From DAOUMU01 sp034409055 (GTDB lineage Bacteria; Chloroflexota; Anaerolineae; 4572-78; J111), in contig DAOUMU010000090.1 in NCBI GenBank assembly GCA_034409055.1, positions 1 to 12,134 on the forward strand: 12,134 bases of DNA, written 5' to 3'. Each line of letters starts with the position of its first letter. Position 1 is the first letter of the stretch. This document shows, piece after piece, positions 5,753-12,134 of this stretch. Both the position numbers and the translations under genes were made by a program. The notes under the pieces are model-generated. The model did not search any database and was not told the DNA's origin. It saw only the letters and a program-made list of their open reading frames with translations.

Positions 5753-7153
5753 ATGGAAAATATAACTGAAACAAAGCCAGAGCGCCAGAATCGTACGGTA
5801 ACGCTTTACTTGGGGAACACCTTGGCGGAGTATCAGGAATTGATCTCGACGGAAGAGGGTCTCCAAACCTTGATACGACAGGTTGAGCTTGCAGATAGCA
5901 TAGATTGGGGCCATTTGGCCGATGGTCATCACCCAGGTTGCCCTCGCTGTTTGCATTTCACTCATCATAACAGCTACACCCGGTGGGTGAAGCACTTTGA
6001 TAGCACGAAATCGCTGGTGACCATTATCCGTGTCCGTTGCTTGGAGTGTGAGGCGGTCTTTACCATCCAGCCCTCGTTCATTGTGCGCTACAAGCGATAC
6101 GATACAGATGCTATTGAGAAGTTGATGACGTTGCTGTTCATCACTGAAGATAGTTATCGGATGGCGGCTGTCAGCCAAGCTTTGGGCATGGATAGGCAAC
6201 AAGCGGGCACCTGGGTGGCCTTGGCCGAGGCCGAGGGTGAGGCCATCTCGCCGATGGTTCTGTGGGGCTTGGTCCAATGGTTGGGACAACTGTCCCCGGC
6301 CCAGTTGAACCTGGCCTTGGGCGTCGAACCCCCGAGCCACGTGATTGAAGATGAGAAGCATCTGAAAGAATGCGGCCAAAAAGTGTATGTCCCGATCGTG
6401 TATGCGCCCAAAGAAGCCCTGATTTGGTGGATTGACTACATCGACAGCGTTTCGGAACAGGCCCTGCGGGATAGTCTGGAACGCTTCAAGGCTATCAGTG
6501 AGCGCTTGACCCACCTGACAGGGGCAACCGTGGATGGGTGGGATCCGGCCCAGAAGGCCTGGCAAGGGGCCTTTCCAGGTATGACCTTGGCCGAATGTCA
6601 CTTGCATGCCATGCTCAAATTGGGGCAACATCTGGCTACCTTCAAACGTCAACGCAAAGCAATAGGCCAGCCCGTTTCCGAGCAGGAAGAGACCCAAATC
6701 CGCAACGCTTTCATCTGGGTCTTGCAGGTGGCTACACCCGAAGCGTACCAAGAAGCCCTGCATGAGTTGCCAGATGCTTTCAATGATGGCCCCTTGGCTT
6801 CTCGCAAGGATTCCTTGATGACCAAACAAGCTCTCTTCCAGGCCTGGACCACGGATGTTAAGCTGGCGGTGGTGACGACGGCCCTTGACCAGTGTATGAA
6901 GTTCTTGAACCGTAAACAGGATAACATGCAGACCCTCCACGGCCCCGACAGTGGCCTGGCCACGATGAATGCTTGGGCCGTCACCCGCAATTGCTGGCGC
7001 TTTCTCAAAGGTGCTAAACGTGCTGGCTTGTCTCCACTCGAATTGGCTGGAGCTAATTTCTTGGGCATCCCGTGGATGCAGTTGGTCAATCTGGTCTTAT
7101 GCGCTTGGTCCACTTTGACCTTCGCAGCCGATGTGTTACTGGTAAGCACATAA
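5753..7153 (+). CDS. DDE-type transposase of the insertion sequence
   Basis: Transposase candidate of 466 residues filling the space between the two terminal repeats, which is the main reason for the call. An N-terminal zinc finger is visible (Cys63, Cys66, Cys96, Cys99; CPRC and CLEC), followed by a helix-turn-helix-like stretch, SQALGMDRQQAGTWVALAEA (141-160). Acidic positions suit a DDE/RNase H fold: Asp200 in VIEDEKH, then Asp261 in TVDGWDP, followed by AECHLHAMLKLGQHL. A third catalytic acid is not obvious. The C-terminal MNAWAVTRNCWRFLKG segment resembles the N-x(n)-E-x(n)-R region of other families but has no Glu there. The start has AGGAGA six bases upstream. I cannot assign an IS family by eye. 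The reading frame is intact, so the protein may be active. Confidence 0.8.
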   Translation: MENITETKPERQNRTVTLYLGNTLAEYQELISTEEGLQTLIRQVELADSIDWGHLADGHHPGCPRCLHFTHHNSYTRWVKHFDSTKSLVTIIRVRCLECEAVFTIQPSFIVRYKRYDTDAIEKLMTLLFITEDSYRMAAVSQALGMDRQQAGTWVALAEAEGEAISPMVLWGLVQWLGQLSPAQLNLALGVEPPSHVIEDEKHLKECGQKVYVPIVYAPKEALIWWIDYIDSVSEQALRDSLERFKAISERLTHLTGATVDGWDPAQKAWQGAFPGMTLAECHLHAMLKLGQHLATFKRQRKAIGQPVSEQEETQIRNAFIWVLQVATPEAYQEALHELPDAFNDGPLASRKDSLMTKQALFQAWTTDVKLAVVTTALDQCMKFLNRKQDNMQTLHGPDSGLATMNAWAVTRNCWRFLKGAKRAGLSPLELAGANFLGIPWMQLVNLVLCAWSTLTFAADVLLVST

Positions 7154-7247
7154 TTCATGACGATGTCCTAATTTCTATTTTCTAATTTCTAATCGGGGTA
7201 GTTTACCCCTCGAATCCACGTTGAACATTTTAAGACACGTCCCTGGG

Positions 7248-7278
7248 GATTTCTCGCCACTTCGTTCCTCGAAATGAC
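7248..7278. repeat. REP-like element in the IS-glnS convergent gap
   Basis: GATTTCTCG (7248-7256) and CTCGAAATGAC (7268-7278) form an imperfect inverted pair around a short centre. From memory, this GATTTCTCG...CGAAATGAC pattern is a common dispersed intergenic repeat in several bacterial phyla. A compact hairpin GGGGTA-GTT-TACCCC lies a little upstream (7195-7209). Neither has a T-run in a useful position. The flanking stretch 7172-7192 is AT-rich with a repeated TTTCTA/TTTCTAAT pattern and no gene. Confidence 0.4.
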
Positions 7279-7284
7279 ATACCT

Positions 7285-7322
7285 GAGGTTATTTTGCTTG
7301 TTTCCGATAACCTCTATTTTTT
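7285..7322 (+). terminator. Possible rho-independent terminator for plus-strand transcription
   Basis: GAGGTTAT (7285-7292) pairs with ATAACCTC (7307-7314) around a 14-base loop, and TATTTTTT (7315-7322) follows directly. It would stop transcripts leaving the transposase before they run into the convergent glnS. The T-run overlaps the last codons and stop of glnS, which is on the other strand. The stem is only half GC and the loop is large, so it is a modest candidate. Confidence 0.45.
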
Positions 7323-9068
7323 CTGCGCTTTCTCTATTTTGGCCCAGGTGTCACGGAGGGACACCGTCCGGTTGAAGACCGGTTTTTCTGCGGTAGAATC
7401 GGGATCAAGGCAGAAATAGCCCTGTCTCAGGAACTGGTAACGGCTGCCTGGAGCGGTTCCGGCCAGGCTAGGCTCAACCTGGCAGTTGGTCAAGATTTCC
7501 AGAGAGTTCGGATTCAAATTGGCCGTAAAATCGGCTCCCTCTGGCACCTCGTTCGGGTCTGGTTTGGAGAAGAGGTGGTCGTATAGCCAGACCTCGGCTT
7601 CGAGGGCATGGGCGGCCGAAACCCAGTGCAGGGTTCCTTTGACCTTGCGCCCGTCTGGCGACCGGCCGCCGCGTGTCTCCGGGTCGTAGGTGCAATGCAG
7701 CTCGACCACCTGGCCGGTTTGTTCGTCCTTAATCACATCGATGCAGGTGATATAGTAGGCGTGCATGAGCCGTACTTCGTGGCCGGGGGCCAAGCGAAAG
7801 AACTTTTTCGGCGGATCTTCCCGGAAATCATCCCGTTCGATGTAGAGCACCCGTGAAAATGGCACCTGGCGCGTGCCCATGCTGGCATCCTCGGGATTGT
7901 TGACGGCCTCCATCTCTTCGACCTGGTCTTCGGGATAGTTGTCGATGATGACTTTCAGAGGATGCAAGACGGCCATCACCCGCTGGGCGCGCTGATTTAA
8001 ATCTTGGCGTAGACAGTGCTCCAGCAGGGCGATATCGACGGTGCTGTTACTCTTGGCCACGCCGACCCGCTCGGCAAAGACCCGGATTGCCTCTGGGGTA
8101 TAGCCCCGTCGCCGTAGGCCCGAGATGGTTGGCATGCGCGGGTCATCCCAGCCGGTGACGTGGCCTTCCCCGACCAGTTTCAGCAGCTTGCGCTTGCTCA
8201 GCACGGTCTGGCTCAGATTGAGGCGGGCAAATTCAATCTGTTGGGGGTGGTAGATGTGCAGTTGGTCCAGGAACCAGTCGTACAGGGGGCGATGATCTTC
8301 AAATTCCAGGGTACAAATCGAATGAGTGATGCCTTCGATGGAGTCGGATTGGCCGTGGGCCCAGTCGTACATGGGATAGATACACCACTTGTCGCCGGTC
8401 CGGTGATGGCTGGCGTGCAGGATGCGGTACATGACCGGATCACGCATATTTAAATTGCCGGAGGCCATGTCAACTTTTGCCCGCAGCACGCGGGAACCGT
8501 CCTCGAATTCACCGGCCCGCATGCGCTCGAACAGATCCAGGTTCTCCTCGACCGAGCGGTTACGATAGGGGCTGTTCTTGCCGGGCTTGGTCAGGGTACC
8601 CCGGTATTCTCTAATTTCCTCTGCACTCAAATCGTCAACGTAGGCCTGGCCGTCCTTGATGAGTTGCAGGGCGTACTGGTACAACTGGTCAAAGTAGTCA
8701 GAGGCGTAAAACAGCCGATCTGCCCAATCGAAACCAAGCCAGCGCACGTCCTCGATGATCGATTCGACGTATTCGGCTTCCTCTTTAATGGGGTTGGTAT
8801 CGTCAAAGCGCAGGTTGCACAGGCCCCCGTATTGGGCGGCCAGACCAAAATTGAGACAGATCGATTTGGCGTGGCCAATATGCAGGTAGCCGTTCGGTTC
8901 CGGGGGAAAGCGGGTGTGAACTCGGCCCCCGTATTTGTTTGTCCGCAAATCTTCCTCAACAATATCCCGGATAAAGTTGGAGGGGGTGGTCGAATCGGTC
9001 GGGCTCATCGGGGCAGTTTCTTTTTCATTTCTTTTGTCATTATCTTGGGCAGTATTTGACGTTTTCAT
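7314..9068 (-). CDS. glnS: Glutaminyl-tRNA synthetase
   Basis: Class I cytosolic aminoacyl-tRNA synthetase that attaches glutamine to tRNA-Gln using ATP. The 584 residues are about 30 more than E. coli GlnRS, mainly a hydrophilic N-terminal tail of about 20 residues. Motifs seen: PPEPNGYLHIGHAKS (55-69) with the HIGH signature at 63-66, FDDTNP (88-93), WCIYPMYDWAHGQSD (228-242), typical of the catalytic core, and the KMSKS-loop form VLSKRK (289-294). The C-terminal half is the beta-barrel anticodon-binding region. The start at 9068 has GAGGGA about ten bases upstream. An internal ATG (Met21, at 9008) would also keep the whole core but has a poorer site. It has its own promoter (9119-9147) and diverges from the dehydrogenase operon. 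Having GlnRS means Gln-tRNA can be made directly, without Glu-tRNA-Gln amidation. Confidence 0.98.
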   Translation of the reverse strand: MKTSNTAQDNDKRNEKETAPMSPTDSTTPSNFIRDIVEEDLRTNKYGGRVHTRFPPEPNGYLHIGHAKSICLNFGLAAQYGGLCNLRFDDTNPIKEEAEYVESIIEDVRWLGFDWADRLFYASDYFDQLYQYALQLIKDGQAYVDDLSAEEIREYRGTLTKPGKNSPYRNRSVEENLDLFERMRAGEFEDGSRVLRAKVDMASGNLNMRDPVMYRILHASHHRTGDKWCIYPMYDWAHGQSDSIEGITHSICTLEFEDHRPLYDWFLDQLHIYHPQQIEFARLNLSQTVLSKRKLLKLVGEGHVTGWDDPRMPTISGLRRRGYTPEAIRVFAERVGVAKSNSTVDIALLEHCLRQDLNQRAQRVMAVLHPLKVIIDNYPEDQVEEMEAVNNPEDASMGTRQVPFSRVLYIERDDFREDPPKKFFRLAPGHEVRLMHAYYITCIDVIKDEQTGQVVELHCTYDPETRGGRSPDGRKVKGTLHWVSAAHALEAEVWLYDHLFSKPDPNEVPEGADFTANLNPNSLEILTNCQVEPSLAGTAPGSRYQFLRQGYFCLDPDSTAEKPVFNRTVSLRDTWAKIEKAQKK

Positions 9069-9118
9069 GGCTTTTTTCCCTCGATTTTGGGTAGCATGGT
9101 GGTTGGTTTATTGCATTT

Positions 9119-9147
9119 ATAATAGCAGTCTGGGCGACGAATGACAA
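9119..9147 (-). promoter_or_regulatory. Promoter of glnS
   Basis: On the minus strand TTGTCA (9142-9147) and TATTAT (9119-9124) are exactly 17 bases apart, each matching consensus at 5 of 6 positions. Transcription would start near 9112, giving a leader of about 44 bases that contains the GAGGGA ribosome-binding site of glnS. Confidence 0.7.
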
Positions 9148-9202
9148 ATGTCAGGCCTGGAACAACTGCCCAGGGCGACTCCCCATTCATTTGGTTTTAA
9201 TG

Positions 9203-9215
9203 TATACTCAGTATA
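9203..9215. promoter_or_regulatory. Possible -10/operator palindrome ahead of the dehydrogenase operon
   Basis: TATACT (9203-9208), C, AGTATA (9210-9215) is a perfect 6-1-6 palindrome. It contains two -10-like hexamers, TATACT and, just after, TATATT (9212-9217). A TTGGTT lies at 9191-9196, too close or too weak for a clear -35. The site could be the promoter of the plus-strand operon with a small repressor bound over it. No regulator gene is adjacent, so this is tentative. Confidence 0.3.
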
Positions 9216-9246
9216 TTCGGTTGCGTGTGTTGTCCTAAGTTAGTAG

Positions 9247-9269
9247 GAAGCAGGTCACGGACCTGCTTC
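9247..9269 (+). repeat. 10-bp hairpin in the leader of the dehydrogenase gene
   Basis: GAAGCAGGTC (9247-9256) and GACCTGCTTC (9260-9269) are perfect reverse complements around ACG. As RNA this is a very stable hairpin about 35 bases before the ATG at 9305, and it leaves the ribosome-binding site AGAGGAG (9286-9292) free. There is no T-run, so it is more likely an mRNA-stabilising or REP-like element than a terminator. Confidence 0.55.
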
Positions 9270-9304
9270 GAGCAAAATATCAAGAAGAGGAGTTTTGCAT
9301 ACAG

Positions 9305-10825
9305 ATGCCGATTAACCTGCAAGCCGGGCGTAACGTTGCCTATGTTCCCTGGCGCATTTCACGCAGCTTACGTATGGGGCTGGTCTTAACTAGCCTGGTG
9401 TTCTTATCTGCTTGCCAGGCGGTGTTCGGTGGTCGCTCGGAGCCGCCGCTGCCTACCATTGTGCCGGTCGAGCCAACTGCCACTCCTATGAGCGAAGCCG
9501 AAGCGACCACGGTGGTGGCCGAACCGTCGCCCACCTCAACGCTCTCTCCGACGCTGAGCACCCAGCCGGTGGGGGATACGACCGCCGGCCAGGCAGAACC
9601 AACGATCGCACCGACAGCCCCTCGTGCCACCGAAACAATCACCCCAACGCCTTTACCCACTGAATCGTCCGTGTCTGTCACCACCCCCACCGAGACCCCG
9701 TTGCCTACGGAGCTACCGCCGCCCACCGAACCACCGCCTGTGCCTTCCTTACCGCTGGAATCGATCTCCATCAACCTCATGCCCGTGGCCGGTGGTTTCA
9801 CCAGGCCCCTCTTCCTGACCCACGCCGGTGATGGCAGCGGGCGACTGTTTGTGGTAGAACAGCCGGGCCGGATTTTTGTGATCAGCAACGGGGTGGTCAA
9901 TCCCAGGCCCTTCCTGGATATCGTGTCCATCGTTGGTTCCGATGCCAATGAGCAGGGGTTGCTCAGCGTGGCTTTTCATCCAGATTATGCTAACAACGGT
10001 TTCTTTTTTGTCAATTACACCGACAAGCAGGGGGATACCGTCATCGCTCGTTACCAGGTGTCGGACAATCCCGACCTGGCTGATCCTAACACGGCCAAGA
10101 TTCTGCTGACGATTGGCCAACCCTATGTTAACCATAATGGTGGACAACTGGCCTTTGGGCCCGATGGTTACCTTTACGTGGGTATGGGCGATGGGGGTGC
10201 GGCAAACGACCCCCACAATAACGGTCAAACTTTGAGTACGCTTCTGGGTAAGGTTCTGCGCCTTGACGTTGACCAGGCTGATCCTTATGGCGTCCCTCAG
10301 AATAATCCCTTTGTCAACCAGGGTGACGCTCGCCCCGAAATTTGGTCCTACGGCTGGCGCAATCCGTGGCGCTTCTCCTTTGACCGGGCTACCGGCGACA
10401 TGTACATTGCCGACGTGGGACAAAATCAATATGAGGAGGTCCACGTCGAACTGGTCGGCACAGGCGGTGGCCAGAATTATGGCTGGCGCTTGATGGAAGG
10501 TCTGCATTGCTTTAACCCCCAGGATTGCGACCCGGCCAGCCTGGCAGTGGTATTACCTGTGGCCGAATATGATCACAGCCAGGGCTGCTCGGTGACCGGG
10601 GGCTATGTTTACCACGGGACTCGCTTTCCGGCGTTGACCAATATTTATTTTTACGGGGATTACTGCTCTGGTAAGATTTGGGGGTTGCGTCGGGAAGCTG
10701 ATGGCCGTTGGTCTCAGGCCGAGTTGTGGCCGGGTGGCTATACCATCAGTTCCTTTGGTCAGGACGAAGCCGGGGAAGTCTACCTGGTAGATCATCGTGG
10801 CGATATTTTTCAAATTGGTAATTGA
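9305..10825 (+). CDS. Lipoprotein PQQ-type glucose/sorbosone dehydrogenase (GSDH family)
   Basis: Predicted extracytoplasmic, lipid-anchored beta-propeller that would oxidise an aldose or similar sugar, using PQQ if the cofactor is available. An N-terminal hydrophobic segment ends in the lipobox LSAC with Cys37. Residues about 46-148 are a Pro/Thr/Ser-rich linker. The dehydrogenase domain spans about 155-506. Landmarks: RLFVVEQPGRI (180-190), the catalytic-type His277 in NHNGGQLAFGPDG, GMGDGG (293-298), and YGWRNPWRFSFD (349-360), whose Arg352 matches the PQQ-contacting Arg of soluble glucose dehydrogenases. Four cysteines (402, 408, 428, 454) could form two disulfides, as expected outside the cell. 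The start has AGAGGAG 12 bases upstream. A later ATG (Met24) would lose the positive charges of the signal. Substrate and PQQ dependence are inferred from the family. The gene lies 8 bases before the transporter. Confidence 0.9.
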   Translation: MPINLQAGRNVAYVPWRISRSLRMGLVLTSLVFLSACQAVFGGRSEPPLPTIVPVEPTATPMSEAEATTVVAEPSPTSTLSPTLSTQPVGDTTAGQAEPTIAPTAPRATETITPTPLPTESSVSVTTPTETPLPTELPPPTEPPPVPSLPLESISINLMPVAGGFTRPLFLTHAGDGSGRLFVVEQPGRIFVISNGVVNPRPFLDIVSIVGSDANEQGLLSVAFHPDYANNGFFFVNYTDKQGDTVIARYQVSDNPDLADPNTAKILLTIGQPYVNHNGGQLAFGPDGYLYVGMGDGGAANDPHNNGQTLSTLLGKVLRLDVDQADPYGVPQNNPFVNQGDARPEIWSYGWRNPWRFSFDRATGDMYIADVGQNQYEEVHVELVGTGGGQNYGWRLMEGLHCFNPQDCDPASLAVVLPVAEYDHSQGCSVTGGYVYHGTRFPALTNIYFYGDYCSGKIWGLRREADGRWSQAELWPGGYTISSFGQDEAGEVYLVDHRGDIFQIGN

Positions 10826-10833
10826 GGACTCAA

Positions 10834-12042
10834 ATGGTTTCACAGATCAGCCGTTCCCTTTCTCTGATGGCTTTGGCCCATCTGACCATCGAGCTTTGTA
10901 ACAATTTTATGCCGGTGACTTATCCTTTACTGATCAACCGGTTGGGGTTGACCTATACCCAGGTGGGTATCATTGCTTTGGTAGCCGGTATCTGTACCTC
11001 CCTCAGCCAGCCAGTCTTTGGTTATCTGAGTGATCGGTGGGGCGCGCGCCGGTTAACGGTTTTGAGCGTGGCCTGGGTCGGCTTGCTGATGGGCCTGGTA
11101 GGCTTGACCTGGAATTATCTATCTCTGGTGCTCTTGGTGGGGGTGGGTGGTCTGGGTTCAGCGGCTTTTCATCCGGCCGGAGCCACCCTGGCTTCGACCA
11201 GTGGTAGCAGCCGGCGGGGGGCCGCTATGTCCGTTTTCTCGGTCAGTGGTAATTTGGGGACGGCCTTGAGCCCCTTATTGGTGGCGACCGGAATCGGCTG
11301 GCTGGGATTACCGGGCACGTTAGTGGTGATACCGGTGGCCTTGCTGGTTAGCTTCTTTTTGGGCCGACAATTGAGCCAGGCCAGGCAGATAGCCCATGTT
11401 AGAGCGGTGATGTCTCCAGAGCGACCCCAGAGCAACCAGCCAAACCGGATCGAGAACGGGGTCCTGATAGGATTGGCCTTGATCATCGTCGCGGTTATGT
11501 GCCGATCCTGGTTTCAAGTGACCTTGATGACTTATCTGCCCGAGTGGCTGCGCAGCCAGGGAGCGAGTCTGGCGGCCGGAGGACAAATGTTGGCCGTGTT
11601 TATGGTATCGGTGGGGGCCGGCAGCTTGGCCGGTGGCGCTCTATCTGACCGGTTTGGTCGCTGGCAGGTACTGGCCTTGAGTTTGGGCTTGCTTGGCCCG
11701 TTCCACTGGCTTTTCCTGGCGGCTGCGGGCGTGTGGCAGATGGTGCTGGTGGGGGTCATGGGGACCTTGATCGGAGCCAGTTTCCCGGTGAGCCTGGTGA
11801 TGGCCCAGGAGGCCTGGCCTGGCCGGGTCGGTCTGGCCTCGGCCCTGGTGATGGGCTTAGGCTGGGCCCCAGGCGGGCTGGGGGCCTCGGTCACCGGCTT
11901 TGTGGCCGACCAGTTCTCCCTGGCCGTGGGGCTTCAATCGCTGATCCTCCCCCCGCTCGTGGGTGTTGGCTGTATCTTGGTTTACGTGATTTTTCAACAC
12001 CTCCCCCGGACATCCTCCCAGAAGCTGCCGCAGATATACTGA
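10834..12042 (+). CDS. MFS transporter, fosmidomycin-resistance (Fsr)-like
   Basis: Integral membrane transporter of 402 residues with about 12 hydrophobic helices. MFS motif A occurs in both halves: GYLSDRWGARR (63-73) after helix 2 and GALSDRFGRW (268-277) at the matching place in the second half. GSAAFHPAGATLA (108-120) resembles the FHP segment of Fsr-type pumps, and the N-terminal NNFMPVTYPLLINRLGLTY pattern also fits that group. A hydrophilic loop (about 183-207) separates the halves. The ATG at 10834 has GAGG (10824-10827) six bases upstream. A TTG at 10822 would overlap the upstream stop and is less likely. It begins 8 bases after the dehydrogenase gene and is surely co-transcribed and perhaps translationally coupled. 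The substrate is unknown; drug efflux or export of a sugar acid product are both possible. Confidence 0.9.
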   Translation: MVSQISRSLSLMALAHLTIELCNNFMPVTYPLLINRLGLTYTQVGIIALVAGICTSLSQPVFGYLSDRWGARRLTVLSVAWVGLLMGLVGLTWNYLSLVLLVGVGGLGSAAFHPAGATLASTSGSSRRGAAMSVFSVSGNLGTALSPLLVATGIGWLGLPGTLVVIPVALLVSFFLGRQLSQARQIAHVRAVMSPERPQSNQPNRIENGVLIGLALIIVAVMCRSWFQVTLMTYLPEWLRSQGASLAAGGQMLAVFMVSVGAGSLAGGALSDRFGRWQVLALSLGLLGPFHWLFLAAAGVWQMVLVGVMGTLIGASFPVSLVMAQEAWPGRVGLASALVMGLGWAPGGLGASVTGFVADQFSLAVGLQSLILPPLVGVGCILVYVIFQHLPRTSSQKLPQIY

Positions 12043-12093
12043 CAGGTGCTATGGGTGTATTTCGATTTGGGGGCAAATATATTGTGGAGTCGA

Positions 12094-12134
12094 GGCTTCA
12101 GCCGGACGTGGCCCCGTTTGGACCGGCTGAAGCC
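12094..12134. repeat. 12-bp-arm inverted repeat at the right edge
   Basis: GGCTTCAGCCGG (12094-12105) and CCGGCTGAAGCC (12123-12134) are perfect reverse complements around 17 bases. It sits about 50 bases after the transporter stop and touches the window end, so it may be longer. It has no visible T-run within the window. It is likely another dispersed palindromic repeat, or the stem of a terminator that continues outside. Confidence 0.6.

Larger units (their letters stand above)
5648..7156 (+). mobile_element. Insertion sequence, 1509 bp, 13-bp terminal inverted repeats, family not assigned
   Basis: The left end GAATTATGTGCTT (5648-5660) is the exact reverse complement of the right end (7144-7156). 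With a one-base gap the similarity continues through ACCA. The single gene inside is a transposase whose TAA stop lies within the right repeat. The left terminus also has a subterminal 8-bp inverted repeat TTGACCAA/TTGGTCAA (5659-5666 and 5684-5691). No exact target-site duplication is seen: AGTCTA precedes the element and ATGACG follows it. The interrupted methyltransferase does not continue on the right. Both facts suggest loss of flanking DNA after insertion. Confidence 0.85.

Noticed and set aside
5651..6940. Long minus-strand open frame opposite the transposase
   Set aside because: Antisense shadow; the plus-strand protein has a Shine-Dalgarno sequence, zinc-finger and acidic motifs and fits between the terminal repeats.
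5635..7167. TGACATAGTC before and TGACGATGTC after the IS as a target duplication
   Set aside because: Similar but not identical, and neither copy abuts the terminal repeats, so it does not meet the definition of a target-site duplication.
12051..12134. ATG nine bases after the transporter stop, open to the window end (28 codons)
   Set aside because: It runs through a perfect inverted repeat, shows no recognisable motif and has a poor ribosome-binding site; it could be revisited with more sequence.

Overview
The window looks like bacterial chromosome, about 12 kb, gene-dense and moderately GC-rich. I infer Chloroflexota, probably an Anaerolineae-type lineage. The reasons are a lipoprotein with a long Pro/Thr linker as in monoderm-like cells, a Zn/Cd ATPase with extra Cys-rich inserts, and palindromic repeats in nearly every gap. 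This is inference: no rRNA or other taxonomic marker is present.

Layout. The left end (1-144) holds an inverted repeat downstream of enolase (eno, minus strand, 145-1434). A 572-base gap (1435-2006) follows. It contains a promoter for eno on the minus strand, a strikingly structured stretch of unknown function (about 1571-1903), and a near-consensus plus-strand promoter for a small acylphosphatase (2007-2303). Next comes a metal-resistance module: an ArsR/SmtB-type sensor (2369-2734), with a TTGACA promoter and a perfect 11-6-11 operator in front of it, and a ZntA/CadA-type P1B-ATPase (2960-5275). The sensor should release the operator when Zn/Cd/Pb accumulate and so allow the efflux pump to be made.

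Downstream of the pump lies the first third of a leucine-carboxyl-methyltransferase-family gene (5344-5643). It is cut off by an insertion sequence (5648-7156) with 13-bp terminal inverted repeats and one 466-residue transposase. The missing part of the methyltransferase does not reappear beyond the element, and no target duplication is visible, so a deletion probably accompanied or followed the insertion. The transposase ribosome-binding site sits in the arm of a long hairpin.

The IS is convergent with glnS (glutaminyl-tRNA synthetase, minus strand, 7314-9068), which has a good TTGTCA-17-TATTAT promoter. Divergent from glnS is a two-gene operon: a lipoprotein PQQ-type sugar dehydrogenase (9305-10825), followed 8 bases later by a fosmidomycin-resistance-like MFS transporter (10834-12042). 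The right edge ends in another inverted repeat.

No tRNA, rRNA, CRISPR array or defence system was found. The least explained parts are the structured 1571-1903 stretch, the Cys-rich insertions of the ATPase, the RBS-trapping hairpin of the IS, and the several unrelated palindromes placed one per gap.
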